From Eubacteriaceae bacterium (lineage in GTDB: Bacteria > Bacillota > Clostridia > Lachnospirales > Lachnospiraceae): DNA of 64,000 bases. The notes below the pieces were generated by a model. The model was not told where the DNA came from. It saw only the letters and a program-made list of their open reading frames with translations, and did no database searches. Of the stretch, positions 35,171-45,440 are shown piece by piece (position 1 is the stretch's first letter; every line of letters starts with the position of its first letter). The stretch covers positions 57,770 through 121,769 of the forward strand of contig CAJTCR010000008.1 of the NCBI GenBank assembly GCA_910574915.1, in the 5' to 3' direction. The position numbers and the translations under genes are program-made.

Positions 35171-36283
35171 TTACAGCATTCTCCGGCAGCAGATCGGTGT
35201 ACGATAAAACGCGTTTGATACTTTGATTCCGTCGCGGCTGTTGCTTGCATGTACGATCTGTCCGCCTCCGATATAAATCGCTACGTGGCTGATCGTACTG
35301 CCGCTGCCATAAAAGATCAGGTCGCCAGGCTGAAGCTCAGACGTGCTGACACTTCTGCCGTAGCCTGCCTGTCCTCTCGAGGAATGCGGCAGGTATACGC
35401 CGTATTTTGCCATAATCTGCATAGTAAAGCCAGAGCAGTCCACCCCGTTTGTCAGGCTTGTCCCGCCCCATACATAACGCCCGCCAACATAGCTGAGCGC
35501 GGTCTGCGCAAGGGAATACTTAGAATCCGATACTTCTGCGCTGCGCTCTGTCTCTGTATAAGGCATCGCCTTTTTCAGCTCTTCCGACAGGTCTACATAC
35601 TGTGCACTGACAAAACCGTTTTCATCATCCAGCTTGATCTCAATCCACTCTTCGCCTTCTTCTACGACTTCTAGCTCTTCGTCTGTCGTAACGATCGTAA
35701 GGATCGTACAGTCGGTGTTCGGCTTTTCCCGTATGTAAACGGTCAGCGTATTCACCGTCGCCATTGTCTTTTTCAATTTTTCCGCCAACTGCTTTGCTTC
35801 GTCTCCGGTAATAATATAATCGGCGCGGACATAGCCGCTTACTTTTCCAGAGCGGATATAATACCAGCCGTCTTTTGTATCCAAAATCTCACAGCCCGCA
35901 TCTGCCGGAAGCTTGCCTACTATTTTGGCATCTTCTCCTGCTTCTGCCCGCACATTCAGATAATTACTTACATTGGCAATCCCAAGGTTTGTATAACCGC
36001 AAATCGTATTTTCCTGCGCATTCACGCTTTTTTTCGACCTTTTTTTGGCTTTATTCGCAGCTTTCTGCGCTGCCGCCGCTTCCTGCTGTACCGCCTGCTC
36101 CTGTGCCTTAGCGCCGTCTTTTTGCGTCGCGGCTACTTTTACATTTTCATGAAGGCATTCTGCCAGCGCCACGCTGACTCCTGCACGGATCGACGCCGCC
36201 TGTGCCTTAACGGTGCCGGCACCCATGACTGCGGTCATTGCTGTCATAAAGATTGCTCCTAGCTTTATAAATCTGAATTTCAT
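35171..36283 (-). CDS. Secreted NlpC/P60 cell-wall hydrolase with SH3 domains
   Basis: 370 aa from the ATG at 36283 (AGGAGG 6 nt upstream). A longer frame lacks a ribosome site. Order: signal peptide (about 1-30), an Ala/Lys-rich linker, two bacterial SH3 domains (YLNVRAEAGEDAKIVGKLPA and VYIREKPNTDCTILTIV), then an NlpC/P60 peptidase domain with catalytic Cys in GVDCSGFTM, His in ISHVAIYIGGGQIVHA and the conserved PGDLIFYG. It is predicted to cleave peptide cross-links in peptidoglycan outside the cell. It is monocistronic with a perfect promoter. Confidence 0.93.
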   Translation of the reverse strand: MKFRFIKLGAIFMTAMTAVMGAGTVKAQAASIRAGVSVALAECLHENVKVAATQKDGAKAQEQAVQQEAAAAQKAANKAKKRSKKSVNAQENTICGYTNLGIANVSNYLNVRAEAGEDAKIVGKLPADAGCEILDTKDGWYYIRSGKVSGYVRADYIITGDEAKQLAEKLKKTMATVNTLTVYIREKPNTDCTILTIVTTDEELEVVEEGEEWIEIKLDDENGFVSAQYVDLSEELKKAMPYTETERSAEVSDSKYSLAQTALSYVGGRYVWGGTSLTNGVDCSGFTMQIMAKYGVYLPHSSRGQAGYGRSVSTSELQPGDLIFYGSGSTISHVAIYIGGGQIVHASNSRDGIKVSNAFYRTPICCRRML

Positions 36284-36408
36284 GTTTTCCTCCTGCATAT
36301 TATCTGCTGTTTTTCTATTTTCTATTTCTATTATATATTTTCTATTTTTGCAAATTTTGTTTTGGCAGTGCTTAGCCTTTTTACTGGGAATTTTTTCCAA
36401 CCTTTTCC

Positions 36409-36437
36409 ATTATAGCAATATCAACGAATGCTGTCAA
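36409..36437 (-). promoter_or_regulatory. Consensus sigma-A promoter of the NlpC/P60 gene
   Basis: Perfect TTGACA (36432-36437) and TATAAT (36409-36414) separated by 17 bp on the minus strand. The start near 36402 leaves an AT-rich leader of about 120 nt with no recognised element. Confidence 0.85.
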
Positions 36438-36460
36438 CGCCGTTGTAATATTTTTGTAAT

Positions 36461-36505
36461 AAAAAAATCAGCATTTAAACTGTCTGTGTTTTAAATGCTG
36501 ATTTT
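36461..36505 (-). terminator. Terminator of the rimP-ribF operon
   Basis: Perfect 16-bp stem from AAAATCAGCATTTAAA (36464-36479) and TTTAAATGCTGATTTT (36490-36505) with a 10-nt loop, followed by T residues on the minus strand. It begins 7 nt after the ribF stop. Confidence 0.9.
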
Positions 36506-36511
36506 CCGCTG

Positions 36512-37432
36512 TTAAAATTTCTCATCTGCAAGATACTCCGCCCCATATGCAATATCTTTTGCAAGCTGGAGCTTTAACTGTTCGATTCCTTCAAATTTCA
36601 TCTCCGGGCGTTCAAAGTGCAGCAGCTCGACCCTGGCTGTCTTATCGTATACGTCTGTGCAAAAATCGTAAATGTACGTCTCCGCGCCTGCCGGATATTC
36701 GCCGTGGATCGTCGGCTTGATCCCGATATTGGTAATGCCCCCGTACTTTCTGCCGTCCAAAAAGATTCTGGATACATACACGCCATACGGCGGCAGCAGC
36801 TTTTCAGGAACCGGAAGAATATTAATCGTCGGAAATCCGATGGTGCGGCCGACCTGGTTGCCGCGGATAATCTTTCCCTGGATAAAATAGGGGTATCCGA
36901 GCAGCTCGTTTACAAATTCGATGCTCCCTTTTCCGATCGCTTCGCGGATATAAGTACTGCTGATGTCCCTGCCCTGGTACTGCATTTTTTGTACGACGCG
37001 TACCTGGTAGCCATAAACACCGGCATATGTTTGCAGCATATGGTAGTCGCCCCTGCGGTTATGCCCAAAGCGAAAATCGGTCCCCACAACGATCCATTTC
37101 ACACAGAGCCGTTTTACGATTTCTTCGATAAACCGCTCTGGTTCCATCTGCATAATCTCTTCGGTAAACGGGCATTCGATCAGATAATCGACGCCGCGCT
37201 CATAAAAAAGCTGCTGCTTTTCTTCCTTTGTCGTAATGACCTGCTGGATGTCAAACACCGGATTCGGCGAAAGCTCAAATGTAAATACGGCAGCTTTTAA
37301 CCCCGTCTTTGCCTTTTCAAATACCGATTCCATCAACAACTCATGCCCCCGGTGCAGGCCGTCAAATTTGCCAAGGGATAAAACCGTAGGCTCATGAAGC
37401 TGCAAATGTAAAAAATCCTGTTCGTACCTCAT
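36512..37432 (-). CDS. ribF: Bifunctional riboflavin kinase / FAD synthetase
   Basis: 306 aa. The N-terminal adenylyltransferase domain has the nucleotide-binding GKFDGLHRGHELL and TYIREAI. The C-terminal riboflavin kinase domain has QGKIIRGNQVGRTIGFPTIN, PPYGVYV and GGITNIGIKPT. It makes FMN and then FAD from riboflavin. Its ATG overlaps the truB stop as ATGA, so it is translationally coupled and is the last gene of the operon. The absence of a leader explains why no FMN riboswitch is found. Confidence 0.96.
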   Translation of the reverse strand: MRYEQDFLHLQLHEPTVLSLGKFDGLHRGHELLMESVFEKAKTGLKAAVFTFELSPNPVFDIQQVITTKEEKQQLFYERGVDYLIECPFTEEIMQMEPERFIEEIVKRLCVKWIVVGTDFRFGHNRRGDYHMLQTYAGVYGYQVRVVQKMQYQGRDISSTYIREAIGKGSIEFVNELLGYPYFIQGKIIRGNQVGRTIGFPTINILPVPEKLLPPYGVYVSRIFLDGRKYGGITNIGIKPTIHGEYPAGAETYIYDFCTDVYDKTARVELLHFERPEMKFEGIEQLKLQLAKDIAYGAEYLADEKF

Positions 37433-38388
37433 GCCCCATTCCCCCGTTTCGCTGTACGCAGGGCGTCTTGTTCCTGCTTTTGTATCTGCCCTTGTCCAAA
37501 TATTTTCAAAGGCTTATAGTCATCCCGCAGAGCATCATATTGATAAAGGGCATAAAATTCCCCGCAAAAATAGACACGTATGACCTGCTCCGCATTTGCG
37601 CCGCTTTCTGCCGCTGCAAAAAAAGCCTGTTTGGGCAGGCGGTTGCCGTTAAATAAAAGCCTTGTGTATTCTGGCAGAACGTCTGCGTGCGGATATTCCA
37701 AAAACAACCGGTCTGCGGGCAGCAAGATTTCCTCCAGGCGGTTTTCTTCTGCCAGGCTTTGGATCTGTGCCAGCCGCCAGGCATGATCCAGCGAAAAGAT
37801 GCTGACCTTTGTGCGCAGCAGTTCTTCCATGCAGCCGCCGCAGCCCAGCTTTTGCCCGATATCGTGGCAAAGCGTGCGGATATACGTGCCCTTGGAACAA
37901 TGTACGCGCAGCTTTACACGCGGCAGCCTCATCCAAAGCACCTCGATTTCATAAATCGAAACCTGCCTTTTGCTGCGCTCCACCTCCACGCCTGCCCTGG
38001 CAAGGTCGCAAAGCTTTTTTCCATTGACCTTGAGTGCCGAATACATCGGCGGAAGCTGGCTGTATATGCCCAAAAAAGAAGCGGCTGCCTGCCGCACCTC
38101 GTCCTGTGTGCAGGTTACCTGCGCCTGACGGACAACCGTTCCGCTGATATCCTGCGTATCTGTCTGTGTGCCAAGCAGCAGCACTGCCTCATATACCTTG
38201 TCTTTGTCCGTCAGCAGGCCGCACACTTTGGTTGCGGTTCCAAGGCATACCGGAAGCACGCCTTCTGCGTCCGGGTCAAGCGTGCCGGTATGCCCAATCT
38301 TTTTTTGACGGCAGATTCCCCGCAGCTTTGCCACAACATCGTGCGAGGTATAGCCTTTTTCCTTATATACATTGATGATTCCGTTCAT
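37429..38388 (-). CDS. truB: tRNA pseudouridine-55 synthase
   Basis: 319 aa from the ATG at 38388 (GGAG 8 nt upstream), overlapping the nrnA stop by ATGA. N-terminus MNGIINVYKEKGYTSHDVV, then the catalytic segment KIGHTGTLDPDAEGVLPV with the active-site Asp, and YSALKVNGKKLCDLARAG and CSKGTYIRTLCHDIG. It converts U55 of tRNAs to pseudouridine. The C-terminal part after residue 220 is less conserved. It stands between nrnA and ribF as in many Firmicutes. Confidence 0.96.
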   Translation of the reverse strand: MNGIINVYKEKGYTSHDVVAKLRGICRQKKIGHTGTLDPDAEGVLPVCLGTATKVCGLLTDKDKVYEAVLLLGTQTDTQDISGTVVRQAQVTCTQDEVRQAAASFLGIYSQLPPMYSALKVNGKKLCDLARAGVEVERSKRQVSIYEIEVLWMRLPRVKLRVHCSKGTYIRTLCHDIGQKLGCGGCMEELLRTKVSIFSLDHAWRLAQIQSLAEENRLEEILLPADRLFLEYPHADVLPEYTRLLFNGNRLPKQAFFAAAESGANAEQVIRVYFCGEFYALYQYDALRDDYKPLKIFGQGQIQKQEQDALRTAKRGNGA

Positions 38389-39356
38389 GTCGTATGCTCC
38401 ATCTGCTGCCTTACCATCTCTAAGATCTCGAAAAGACATGCTTGTGGTTCCATCCTGGTCGACGCCCCGGCTGCGCGGACGTGCCCGCCGCCGCCATAGT
38501 GCATGGCAATCTGTGCCACATTGACGGCGTCTGAGGCTGCGCGCAGGCTGATCTTATATTCCAGTCCGCTTTCTGTCTGCTGCGGATAAAAAAAGACTGC
38601 CGCTTCCACGCCCTTGGTAGAACGAAGCTGCGCCACAATGCCTTCCAGATGCTTCGCAAGGACATGGCACTGTTCCATATCTTCTATTGTAATAATTGAC
38701 GAGATACAGGCACCGCCCAGATGCAGCCTGCTTTTTTCAATCGCCCGCGCAAGGATCTGGTTTTGTTCAAATGTCTTTTGCACATAAGTCTTATCAATAA
38801 TCTCTGTAAAAGCAATCCCCTGTTCCATTAAAAACGCCGCTGTGCGCATGGTCTTTGGAGAGGTTGAAGAATACTGAAACAGCCCGGTATCATGAATAAT
38901 CCCGGTATAAATGCATTCTGCAACCTGTCTGGTAATCTTTGCCTGATCCATCAGTTCAAATACCAGCTCCGAGGTAGAGCTTGCTTTTGGAAAAATATAG
39001 CGGTCATCCCCAAAGCCGGTATTGCTGATATGATGGTCAATGCAGATCACGCGTTTTGCCTGCGCAAGCAGCACCGAAGCTTTGCCAAGCCTGCCCGCAT
39101 CACCGCAGTCCTGTACGATCATAAGGTCAAACCGCATAGACGCATCCGGTTCGCTTTCGATTACGTCCGCCCCGGACAAAAATTTGAAAATATTTGGGAT
39201 CGGCTCTAAAAATACGCGCACCTGTATCGCAGGGTCATAGTTTTTGATATAATTATAGGTAGCAAGGCAGGAGCCGACACAGTCTCCGTCCGGCTTTACG
39301 TGCCCTGCAACTGCCACGCTTTTTACTCCGTCAAGCTGTTCTTCCAGGCTATTCAT
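38385..39356 (-). CDS. nrnA: DHH-family nanoRNase / pAp phosphatase
   Basis: 323 aa. The DHH domain shows GHVKPDGDCVGS, IVQDCGD, ICIDHHISN and GIIHDTGLFQYSS. The C-terminal DHHA1 domain ends with the substrate loop GGGGHVRAAG. Members degrade very short RNAs or linear dinucleotides and dephosphorylate pAp. Its start overlaps the rbfA stop by 8 nt and its stop overlaps the truB start, showing tight coupling within the translation operon. Confidence 0.93.
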   Translation of the reverse strand: MNSLEEQLDGVKSVAVAGHVKPDGDCVGSCLATYNYIKNYDPAIQVRVFLEPIPNIFKFLSGADVIESEPDASMRFDLMIVQDCGDAGRLGKASVLLAQAKRVICIDHHISNTGFGDDRYIFPKASSTSELVFELMDQAKITRQVAECIYTGIIHDTGLFQYSSTSPKTMRTAAFLMEQGIAFTEIIDKTYVQKTFEQNQILARAIEKSRLHLGGACISSIITIEDMEQCHVLAKHLEGIVAQLRSTKGVEAAVFFYPQQTESGLEYKISLRAASDAVNVAQIAMHYGGGGHVRAAGASTRMEPQACLFEILEMVRQQMEHTT

Positions 39357-39744
39357 TGTTTTGATCTTCCTTTTCTGTTTCCTGCCGCCTGTTTTCGCTG
39401 TTTACCCGGTCAATCAGATGCGACATATTCACACCGTATTCGATCGACTGGTCGATAATAAACGTAATCTGCGGTGTATGGCGCAGGTTTGCGCTCTGTG
39501 CCAGGCTGTGCCGGATATAGCCCTCGGCGCTTCGAAGCCCAGCCAGCGTGTCTTTTTGCGACTGTTCATCCCCAAGCACGCTGACATATGCCTTGCACGT
39601 CTTTAAGTCCGGCGCAACCTCTACCGAGACAATACTTGTCATCGGATTGATGCGCGGGTCTTTGATGCTGCCGCGGATAATCTCGCTGAGCCTCCGCAAT
39701 ACTTCTTCGTTGATGCGTGTATTTTTTATACTGTGTTTTCTCAT
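39349..39744 (-). CDS. rbfA: 30S ribosome-binding factor A
   Basis: 131 aa from the ATG at 39744 (AAGGAATGG upstream). The 24-codon upstream extension of the frame has no ribosome site. It has a KH-like fold with NTRINEEVLRRLSEIIRG, KDPRINPMTSIVSVEVAPDL, CKAYVSVLG and the late TPQITFIIDQSIEYG. RbfA binds immature 30S subunits and assists 16S rRNA 5'-end maturation. It lies 80 nt downstream of infB. Confidence 0.95.
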   Translation of the reverse strand: MRKHSIKNTRINEEVLRRLSEIIRGSIKDPRINPMTSIVSVEVAPDLKTCKAYVSVLGDEQSQKDTLAGLRSAEGYIRHSLAQSANLRHTPQITFIIDQSIEYGVNMSHLIDRVNSENRRQETEKEDQNNE

Positions 39745-39824
39745 ATTCCGCCATTCCTTTCCAGTGCTCCATCTAACAGCCGCGTGCCGTCTGCCCTGTG
39801 CCAGTAGATGAAGCACGCGGGCAT

Positions 39825-42770
39825 TTAGCGAGGCACTTCCACCATCTTATATGCTTCAATCTGGTCAAATTCTGCTATATCGTTAAAGCCTTCAAATACA
39901 AGGCCGCATTCATAGCCAGACTTCACTTCTTTGACGTCATCCTTAAACCGCTTTAAAGAAGCAAGCGCGCCTTCAAAAATCTGCTCGCCCTCTCTTGTAA
40001 TACGGCACTTGCAGCCTCTTTCGAAAATACCGTCCAAAATATAGGAGCCTGCAATATTCCCAATGCCGGACGCCTTAAAGATCTGGCGCACCTCCGCGTG
40101 GCCCAATACTTTTTCCTCGAAAATCGGGTCTAACATGCCCTTCATCGCAGCCGATACGTCCTCGATCGCATTGTAAATCACTTTGTACAGGCGGATATCG
40201 ACGCCTTCGCGTTCCGCGCTTGCTTTTGCAACCGGGTCTGGGCGCACGTTAAATCCAATAATAATCGCATTGGAAGCAGTCGCTAAGTTGACGTCGGATT
40301 CGTTCACAGAGCCTACGCCGCCATGAATAATCTTAACCACAACTTCTTCGTTGGACAGCTTTTGTAGGCTTTGCTTGACTGCTTCCACAGAGCCTTGTAC
40401 GTCTGCCTTTACGATAATGTTTAGTTCTTTGACATTGCCGGACTGAATCTTCGAGAACAAATCGTCAAGCGACATTCTTGAACGTGTCTCTTCCAGAAGC
40501 TTTTCTTTGCTTTCTGTAATATACGTCTCCGCAAAGTTTCTTGCTTCTTTTTCTGATTCGCATACGACAAACGTCTCGCCTGCATCCGGCACGCTGCTAA
40601 GCCCTAAGATCTCTACCGGCATGGACGGCCTTGCATCCTTGACGTTTCTGCCCTTGTCGTCGACCATCGCCCGGACTTTGCCAAAGCTGCTGCCGCAGGC
40701 AACCGGCTGGCCGATTTTTAACGTCCCTTTTTGTACGAGTACGGTCGCCACCGCTCCGCGTCCTTTGTCTAATTTTGCCTCGATAACTACGCCGCGGGCA
40801 TTCCGTTTTGGATTTGCTTTAAGCTCCAGCACTTCCGCGGTCAAAAGAATCATTTCCAAAAGCTGCTCGATCCCTTCTTTTGTATGTGCGGATACTGGTA
40901 CGAAAATCGTACTGCCGCCCCAGTCTTCCGGGATCAGTTCATGCTCGGACAGCTCCTGCTTTACACGCTCAATATTAGCGGCTGGCTTATCGATTTTATT
41001 TACGGCAACAATAATCTCAATTCCGGCTGCTTTTGCATGGTTGATCGCTTCTACGGTCTGCGGCATTACACCGTCGTCCGCCGCTACAACCAAAATCGCG
41101 ATATCCGTCGAATTTGCCCCGCGCATACGCATTGCCGTAAACGCTTCATGCCCTGGTGTATCTAAAAACGTAATATTTTCCCCGTTGCATTTTACCATAT
41201 AGGCGCCGATCGCCTGCGTAATGCCGCCTGCTTCTTTATCGGTAACCCTTGTATGGCGAATCGCATCCAAAAGAGATGTTTTTCCGTGGTCAACATGCCC
41301 CATAACGCAGACTACCGGCGGACGGGAAACCATCTTGCTCTCGTCTTCTGCTTCTTCCTTTAACAGCTCTGCAATCACGTCGATCTTTTCTTCCGGCTCT
41401 GCAATGCAGTTAAATTCCAGCGCGATCTCTTCTGCGTGTTCGTAGTCAATATCCTGGTTGACCGTTACCATCGTGCCTTTTAAGAACAGCTTTTTCACAA
41501 TCACAGACGGCTGGACTTTCATCTTGTCAGCCAGCTCGCGGATCGTCATATGCTCCGGCAGCGTAATGGAACGGATTGCCTCTTCTTCCTTCGGCGCGTT
41601 TTGTACCGGTGTCTGGTTTTTCTTCTTGTGGCCGCTCGTCTTTTCCAGGTTTACATAGCGTTCCTGCTTTTTGCCGCCCAGCTTGTCGTATTCTTTGTTT
41701 GTGCTGTTTTTCTTGCGGCCGTTGTCACGGCTTCTGTTGTCGCGGCTTTCCTTTGCCATTTCTTCTGGCGACGCCTTGACCGATTCCTTGTGGAAACGGT
41801 TAATATTCTGTTCTAATTTTCCTTTAAATTCCTTCTGACGATTCGCACCGACTCTGCCGCCGTTTTTATCACCATAATTATTACCGGAATTCGCTCGATT
41901 ATTCGAATGGTTTTTCTCACCTTTCTGCTCAAATCCCGCATTTCTGCCACCTCTGTCATTCCCGCGTTCGTTTCTTGCATTTCCTGTATTGCCGCGCTGT
42001 CTGGAGCCGCTCATTGCACGCACATTGCGGTCGCCCTGCACGCGTGCCCCGCCGCGGTTTTGCTGCCTGTCGCCGCGGTCGCTTCTTTCTGTCCGCTCGC
42101 CGCGGTCATTACGATCACTGCGGTCGTTACGGTCTTGCCCTCTGTCCATTGTACGATCACTGCGGTCATTACGGTCATTTTTTTCGCCGCGTTCTATACG
42201 GTCTGTGCGTTCCGCCGTCCGTTCTGCTTTTTCCGCACGTTCTTGTGTTTCTGGGCGCTCTGCCTTTGGTACTGGCGGCTTTACAATCTCGTCATCCGGC
42301 ACATGTGCAGAAGCACGGTCGTAGTTTGGCCTGTCTGCGTTTGGGCGGATCGGAATATGCGGGCGTTCCGCCGGACGGACGGTACGCTGCCCGCGCTCCC
42401 TGTCTGCGCGCTCGCCGGACTGTTTGTTCCGGTTTCCACTCTGCTTGCGGTTTTGTTTGCTGTACTGTGCGTTAAATACCGCGGTAATACTCGCTTTTTT
42501 CTTTGGCCTTGCCTCGCCCTCCTTTGAAGCAGAGCCTTTCTGCTCGCCGGACTTTTGTCTTGTGTCAGCCTGCTTTGCCTTTAGCTCATGGTCTGCCTTT
42601 ACGAGCGAATCCAGATTTGCGCGAATGTCCGCCGCTTCTTCTGCTTCCAGAAAATTGGAAGAAGTGTATTTTTTTTCTTTGTCTTTCACTTTACGGTTCA
42701 AATAATCTACGACTACTTTATTTGTCAGCTTCAGCTCTTTTGCAAGCTCATGTATTTTTTGCTTTGCCAC
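39825..42770 (-). CDS. infB: Translation initiation factor IF-2
   Basis: 981 aa from a GTG start at 42770 (GGAGG 9 nt upstream). The first N-terminal domain is [21 protein letters not shown] long low-complexity linker (about 60-400) rich in Arg, Asp, Asn, Glu and Gly includes [11 protein letters not shown] repeats. The GTPase domain has [23 protein letters not shown] and NKIDKP, followed by domains II-IV. It positions initiator tRNA on the 30S subunit. The linker is longer and more Arg/Asp-repetitive than usual. Confidence 0.97.
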   Translation of the reverse strand: MAKQKIHELAKELKLTNKVVVDYLNRKVKDKEKKYTSSNFLEAEEAADIRANLDSLVKADHELKAKQADTRQKSGEQKGSASKEGEARPKKKASITAVFNAQYSKQNRKQSGNRNKQSGERADRERGQRTVRPAERPHIPIRPNADRPNYDRASAHVPDDEIVKPPVPKAERPETQERAEKAERTAERTDRIERGEKNDRNDRSDRTMDRGQDRNDRSDRNDRGERTERSDRGDRQQNRGGARVQGDRNVRAMSGSRQRGNTGNARNERGNDRGGRNAGFEQKGEKNHSNNRANSGNNYGDKNGGRVGANRQKEFKGKLEQNINRFHKESVKASPEEMAKESRDNRSRDNGRKKNSTNKEYDKLGGKKQERYVNLEKTSGHKKKNQTPVQNAPKEEEAIRSITLPEHMTIRELADKMKVQPSVIVKKLFLKGTMVTVNQDIDYEHAEEIALEFNCIAEPEEKIDVIAELLKEEAEDESKMVSRPPVVCVMGHVDHGKTSLLDAIRHTRVTDKEAGGITQAIGAYMVKCNGENITFLDTPGHEAFTAMRMRGANSTDIAILVVAADDGVMPQTVEAINHAKAAGIEIIVAVNKIDKPAANIERVKQELSEHELIPEDWGGSTIFVPVSAHTKEGIEQLLEMILLTAEVLELKANPKRNARGVVIEAKLDKGRGAVATVLVQKGTLKIGQPVACGSSFGKVRAMVDDKGRNVKDARPSMPVEILGLSSVPDAGETFVVCESEKEARNFAETYITESKEKLLEETRSRMSLDDLFSKIQSGNVKELNIIVKADVQGSVEAVKQSLQKLSNEEVVVKIIHGGVGSVNESDVNLATASNAIIIGFNVRPDPVAKASAEREGVDIRLYKVIYNAIEDVSAAMKGMLDPIFEEKVLGHAEVRQIFKASGIGNIAGSYILDGIFERGCKCRITREGEQIFEGALASLKRFKDDVKEVKSGYECGLVFEGFNDIAEFDQIEAYKMVEVPR

Positions 42771-42772
42771 TA

Positions 42773-43111
42773 TTAATTACCTCCATTATTCAGTTGTTCC
42801 ATTTCCATTAACCTTTTGATAATTGCTCCTGCCAGATGTTCCTCTGTAACTGCCAGTGATGCCCGGTATTCTTTTCCGATACAATTACCAAGCTGTGTCT
42901 TATCTGCATATTCATAATACGGCGTTCCCCTAAAAGCGCACATATCTGAAAAATGCTTTTTCGTATTCTGCGATGCATCTTTCGCAAGAACAACCAGATA
43001 AGCCTTTCCACTTTTCACCGCTTTTTCCGTTGAAAATTCCCCGCTTGCAATATTCCCTGCCCGGGCTGCCATTCCAATCATTGACAATACCTTATCTGGC
43101 CTCAACTGCAC
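42773..43111 (-). CDS. ylxQ: L7Ae-family ribosomal protein-like YlxQ
   Basis: 112 aa of the L7Ae/L30e fold: [31 protein letters not shown] core, [10 protein letters not shown] and a conserved Gly-Asn near [16 protein letters not shown]. Members bind kink-turn RNAs, and the role in the nusA-infB operon is not established. The start codon is uncertain: a GTG at 43111 inside the ylxR end, or a TTG 6 nt later with better ribosome spacing. It ends just before the infB GTG. Confidence 0.88.
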   Translation of the reverse strand: MQLRPDKVLSMIGMAARAGNIASGEFSTEKAVKSGKAYLVVLAKDASQNTKKHFSDMCAFRGTPYYEYADKTQLGNCIGKEYRASLAVTEEHLAGAIIKRLMEMEQLNNGGN

Positions 43112-43367
43112 TCATCTCCTCTTCTAATTGATCAATAACCTCCTGTGGAATCTGCGTCTTTAAGGAGCGCTCCAGCCCTTTTGACTGTACGGCACGCCGA
43201 AAACATTCCCTGTTTCTGCAAATATAAGCGCCCCGTCCGTTCTTCTTTCCCGTCTCGTCCAGGCAAATTTCATTTTCTGCTGTCTTTACGATCCGTACCA
43301 TACTTCGTTTTTCTTTTGGCTCTCTGCATCCTACACAAATCCTCGAAGGAATTTTTTTTGTCTTCAC
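43092..43367 (-). CDS. ylxR: YlxR-family RNA-binding protein
   Basis: 91 aa from a GTG at 43367 that overlaps the nusA stop as GTGA. Hallmark motifs are CVGCREPKEKRSMVRIV, GRGAYICRNRECFRRA and a final acidic helix. YlxR is a small basic protein conserved between nusA and infB, reported to bind RNA or act as a nucleoid-associated regulator. Its function here is inferred from family and position. Confidence 0.93.
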   Translation of the reverse strand: MKTKKIPSRICVGCREPKEKRSMVRIVKTAENEICLDETGKKNGRGAYICRNRECFRRAVQSKGLERSLKTQIPQEVIDQLEEEMSAVEAR

Positions 43368-44824
43368 GAAACACCTGCACCTTCTTTATCTTCGTCGTCT
43401 TGCGGCTGCTGCATATCCGCGTCTTCGGTATCTTCCTGATCGAAAGCGTCCTCTGCGGATTTGTCGTCAGATTCTATATCATAGCCATTGTCTGCTTGAT
43501 CTTCGCTGTGACCTGCTTTCCAGTCGGAATTTATATCGGAGCTGCTGTCTTTCGATTCTTCATAAAAATCTTCCTCGTAACTGCCGCCGTTAGACTCTTC
43601 ATAAGAATCTTCTTCATAGTTATCACCATCTGATTCTTTATAAGCATCCCCGCCGTAGCTGTCCGCTTCTGCTTGCGCATAAGAACCGCCTTCGTAACCG
43701 CTGCCATAGGCGTCTTCTTCATATTCGGAATACTCGTCATATTCATCCGCATCTTCGTATTCATTTTCATAATCCAGGAAGTCGCCTGCTTCTCTTGCCT
43801 GCGTTTCGCTCTTAATATCGATCTTAAATCCGGTCAGCCTCGCTGCAAGCCTTGCATTTTGTCCTTCCTTGCCGATTGCCAGCGACAACTGGTAATCCGG
43901 CACTACGACTTTTGCGCTCTTTTCCTCAGCGTCTGCAATAACGGAAATTACTTTTGCAGGGCTTAACGCATTTTCAATCAGCATGGCAGGATTATCGTTC
44001 CATGTGATAATATCGATCTTTTCTCCGTGCAGCTCATTGACGATCGCGTTTACCCTCGCGCCGTTCATCCCGACGCAGGCGCCTACTGCATCCACGTTCG
44101 GGTCGTTGGAATGTACGGCGATCTTGGTACGGTTTCCGGCTTCCCTGGCGATGCTTTTAATTTCCACTATGCCGCTCTTTACTTCTGTCACTTCGGATTC
44201 AAATAACCGCTTGACCAGCTCTGGATGTGTCCTGGATACAAGGATTTTTGGCCCCTTGGATGTGGATTTCACTTCCAGGATATAGACTTTGACACGCTCT
44301 GTCGGCTGGAATACCTCTTTTTTCACCTGCTCGTTTTCCGTCAGTACCGCGTCTACTTTTCCAAGGTTAATGCTGACATTTTTCCCCATATACCGCTGCA
44401 CAATGCCGGTTACGATATCTTTCTCCTTGCTGTAGTATTCGTCACACAGGATTTTTCGCTCTTCCTCGCGGATTTTCTGCAAAATCACGTTTTTGGCATT
44501 CTGTGTCGCGATCCTGCCAAATTCCTTGGACTTGATCTCGATATTTACCATATCCCCCAGCTCATACCTGCTGTTAATCATCTTTGCGTTTGCAAGGCTG
44601 ATTTCCATAATCGGGTCTTCGACCTCTTCTACAACGGTCTTTCCCTGGAATACATGATATTCACACGTCTCCGGGTTCATATCTACCTTGATGTTATCTG
44701 ACTTGCCGAAATGATTTTTGCACGCGGTTACTAACGACGTCTCAATCGCCTCAAGCAGCGTATCCTTACTGATATTTTTTTCTTTTTCCAATATATTCAA
44801 TGCTTCCAACAATTCATTGTTCAT
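43364..44824 (-). CDS. nusA: Transcription termination/antitermination factor NusA
   Basis: 486 aa from the ATG at 44824 (AGGAGG 9 nt upstream). The N-terminal RNA-polymerase-binding domain, S1 domain ([20 protein letters not shown]) and two KH domains ([36 protein letters not shown]) end near residue 350. A further 130 residues are strongly acidic with YEED/YEES repeats plus Gly and Ser. Typical Firmicutes NusA ends soon after the KH domains (about 370 aa), so this tail is an unusual extension. Confidence 0.96.
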   Translation of the reverse strand: MNNELLEALNILEKEKNISKDTLLEAIETSLVTACKNHFGKSDNIKVDMNPETCEYHVFQGKTVVEEVEDPIMEISLANAKMINSRYELGDMVNIEIKSKEFGRIATQNAKNVILQKIREEERKILCDEYYSKEKDIVTGIVQRYMGKNVSINLGKVDAVLTENEQVKKEVFQPTERVKVYILEVKSTSKGPKILVSRTHPELVKRLFESEVTEVKSGIVEIKSIAREAGNRTKIAVHSNDPNVDAVGACVGMNGARVNAIVNELHGEKIDIITWNDNPAMLIENALSPAKVISVIADAEEKSAKVVVPDYQLSLAIGKEGQNARLAARLTGFKIDIKSETQAREAGDFLDYENEYEDADEYDEYSEYEEDAYGSGYEGGSYAQAEADSYGGDAYKESDGDNYEEDSYEESNGGSYEEDFYEESKDSSSDINSDWKAGHSEDQADNGYDIESDDKSAEDAFDQEDTEDADMQQPQDDEDKEGAGVS

Positions 44825-44905
44825 TTTTCCCATCCTCCTAATCTATGAAACTGCCCGCCTATTACGAAAATGCTTCACCGGCAGTTCCCAACTGTGTACT
44901 GCCCT

Positions 44906-45373
44906 TTAAAAATCAAGCGCCTGGCGGATAAGGGCAATCTCACTCTTTGCAAAGGAAACCTCCATGTCTTCCTCAGTAACAATCGTTACTGTCTGCTCAT
45001 CATAAGCTTTCAGCGTTCCACAAAATTCCTTTTTATGCTCAATGGGACGATAGGTGCGGATCTCTATCTCTTTTCCCAGATTTCTGGCATAGTCTTTTTC
45101 TTTTTTCAACGGCCTGCCGAGTCCCGGCGAACTAACCTCGAAGGTGTAAGATCCATCGATATAATCCAGCTCATCCAAAATCGGATTCATTTTTCTTGCC
45201 ACGTCTTCACAGTCATTGATTGTGATCCCGCCTTCTTTATCAATATAGGCACGCAAAAACCATGTGCTCCCCTCTTTCACATATTCTACATCGACAAGAT
45301 CAAAATGATACTCTTTTAAAACAGGCAGAAGCAGTTCTTCGGTTTTCTGTTCATATTCCTCTCTTCTTGACAT
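44906..45373 (-). CDS. rimP: Ribosome maturation factor RimP
   Basis: 155 aa from the ATG at 45373 (AAGGAGG 9 nt upstream). The longer open frame to 45469 runs through a leader hairpin and is rejected. Conserved segments are FDLVDVEYVKEGSTWFLRAY, INDCEDVARKMNPILDE, YTFEVSSPGLGRPLK and a C-terminal SH3-like domain. RimP is needed for 30S subunit maturation. It is the first gene of the rimP-nusA-ylxR-ylxQ-infB-rbfA-nrnA-truB-ribF operon. Confidence 0.95.
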   Translation of the reverse strand: MSRREEYEQKTEELLLPVLKEYHFDLVDVEYVKEGSTWFLRAYIDKEGGITINDCEDVARKMNPILDELDYIDGSYTFEVSSPGLGRPLKKEKDYARNLGKEIEIRTYRPIEHKKEFCGTLKAYDEQTVTIVTEEDMEVSFAKSEIALIRQALDF

Positions 45374-45440
45374 CGTTACACCTCCTTGTAAATACTGCTG
45401 CCAAACGCTGCATATTTCGAAAAAATACAATACAACGCGA

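Noticed and set aside
37429..37500. FMN riboswitch before ribF
   Set aside because: ribF starts inside the truB stop (ATGA), leaving no room for a leader aptamer.
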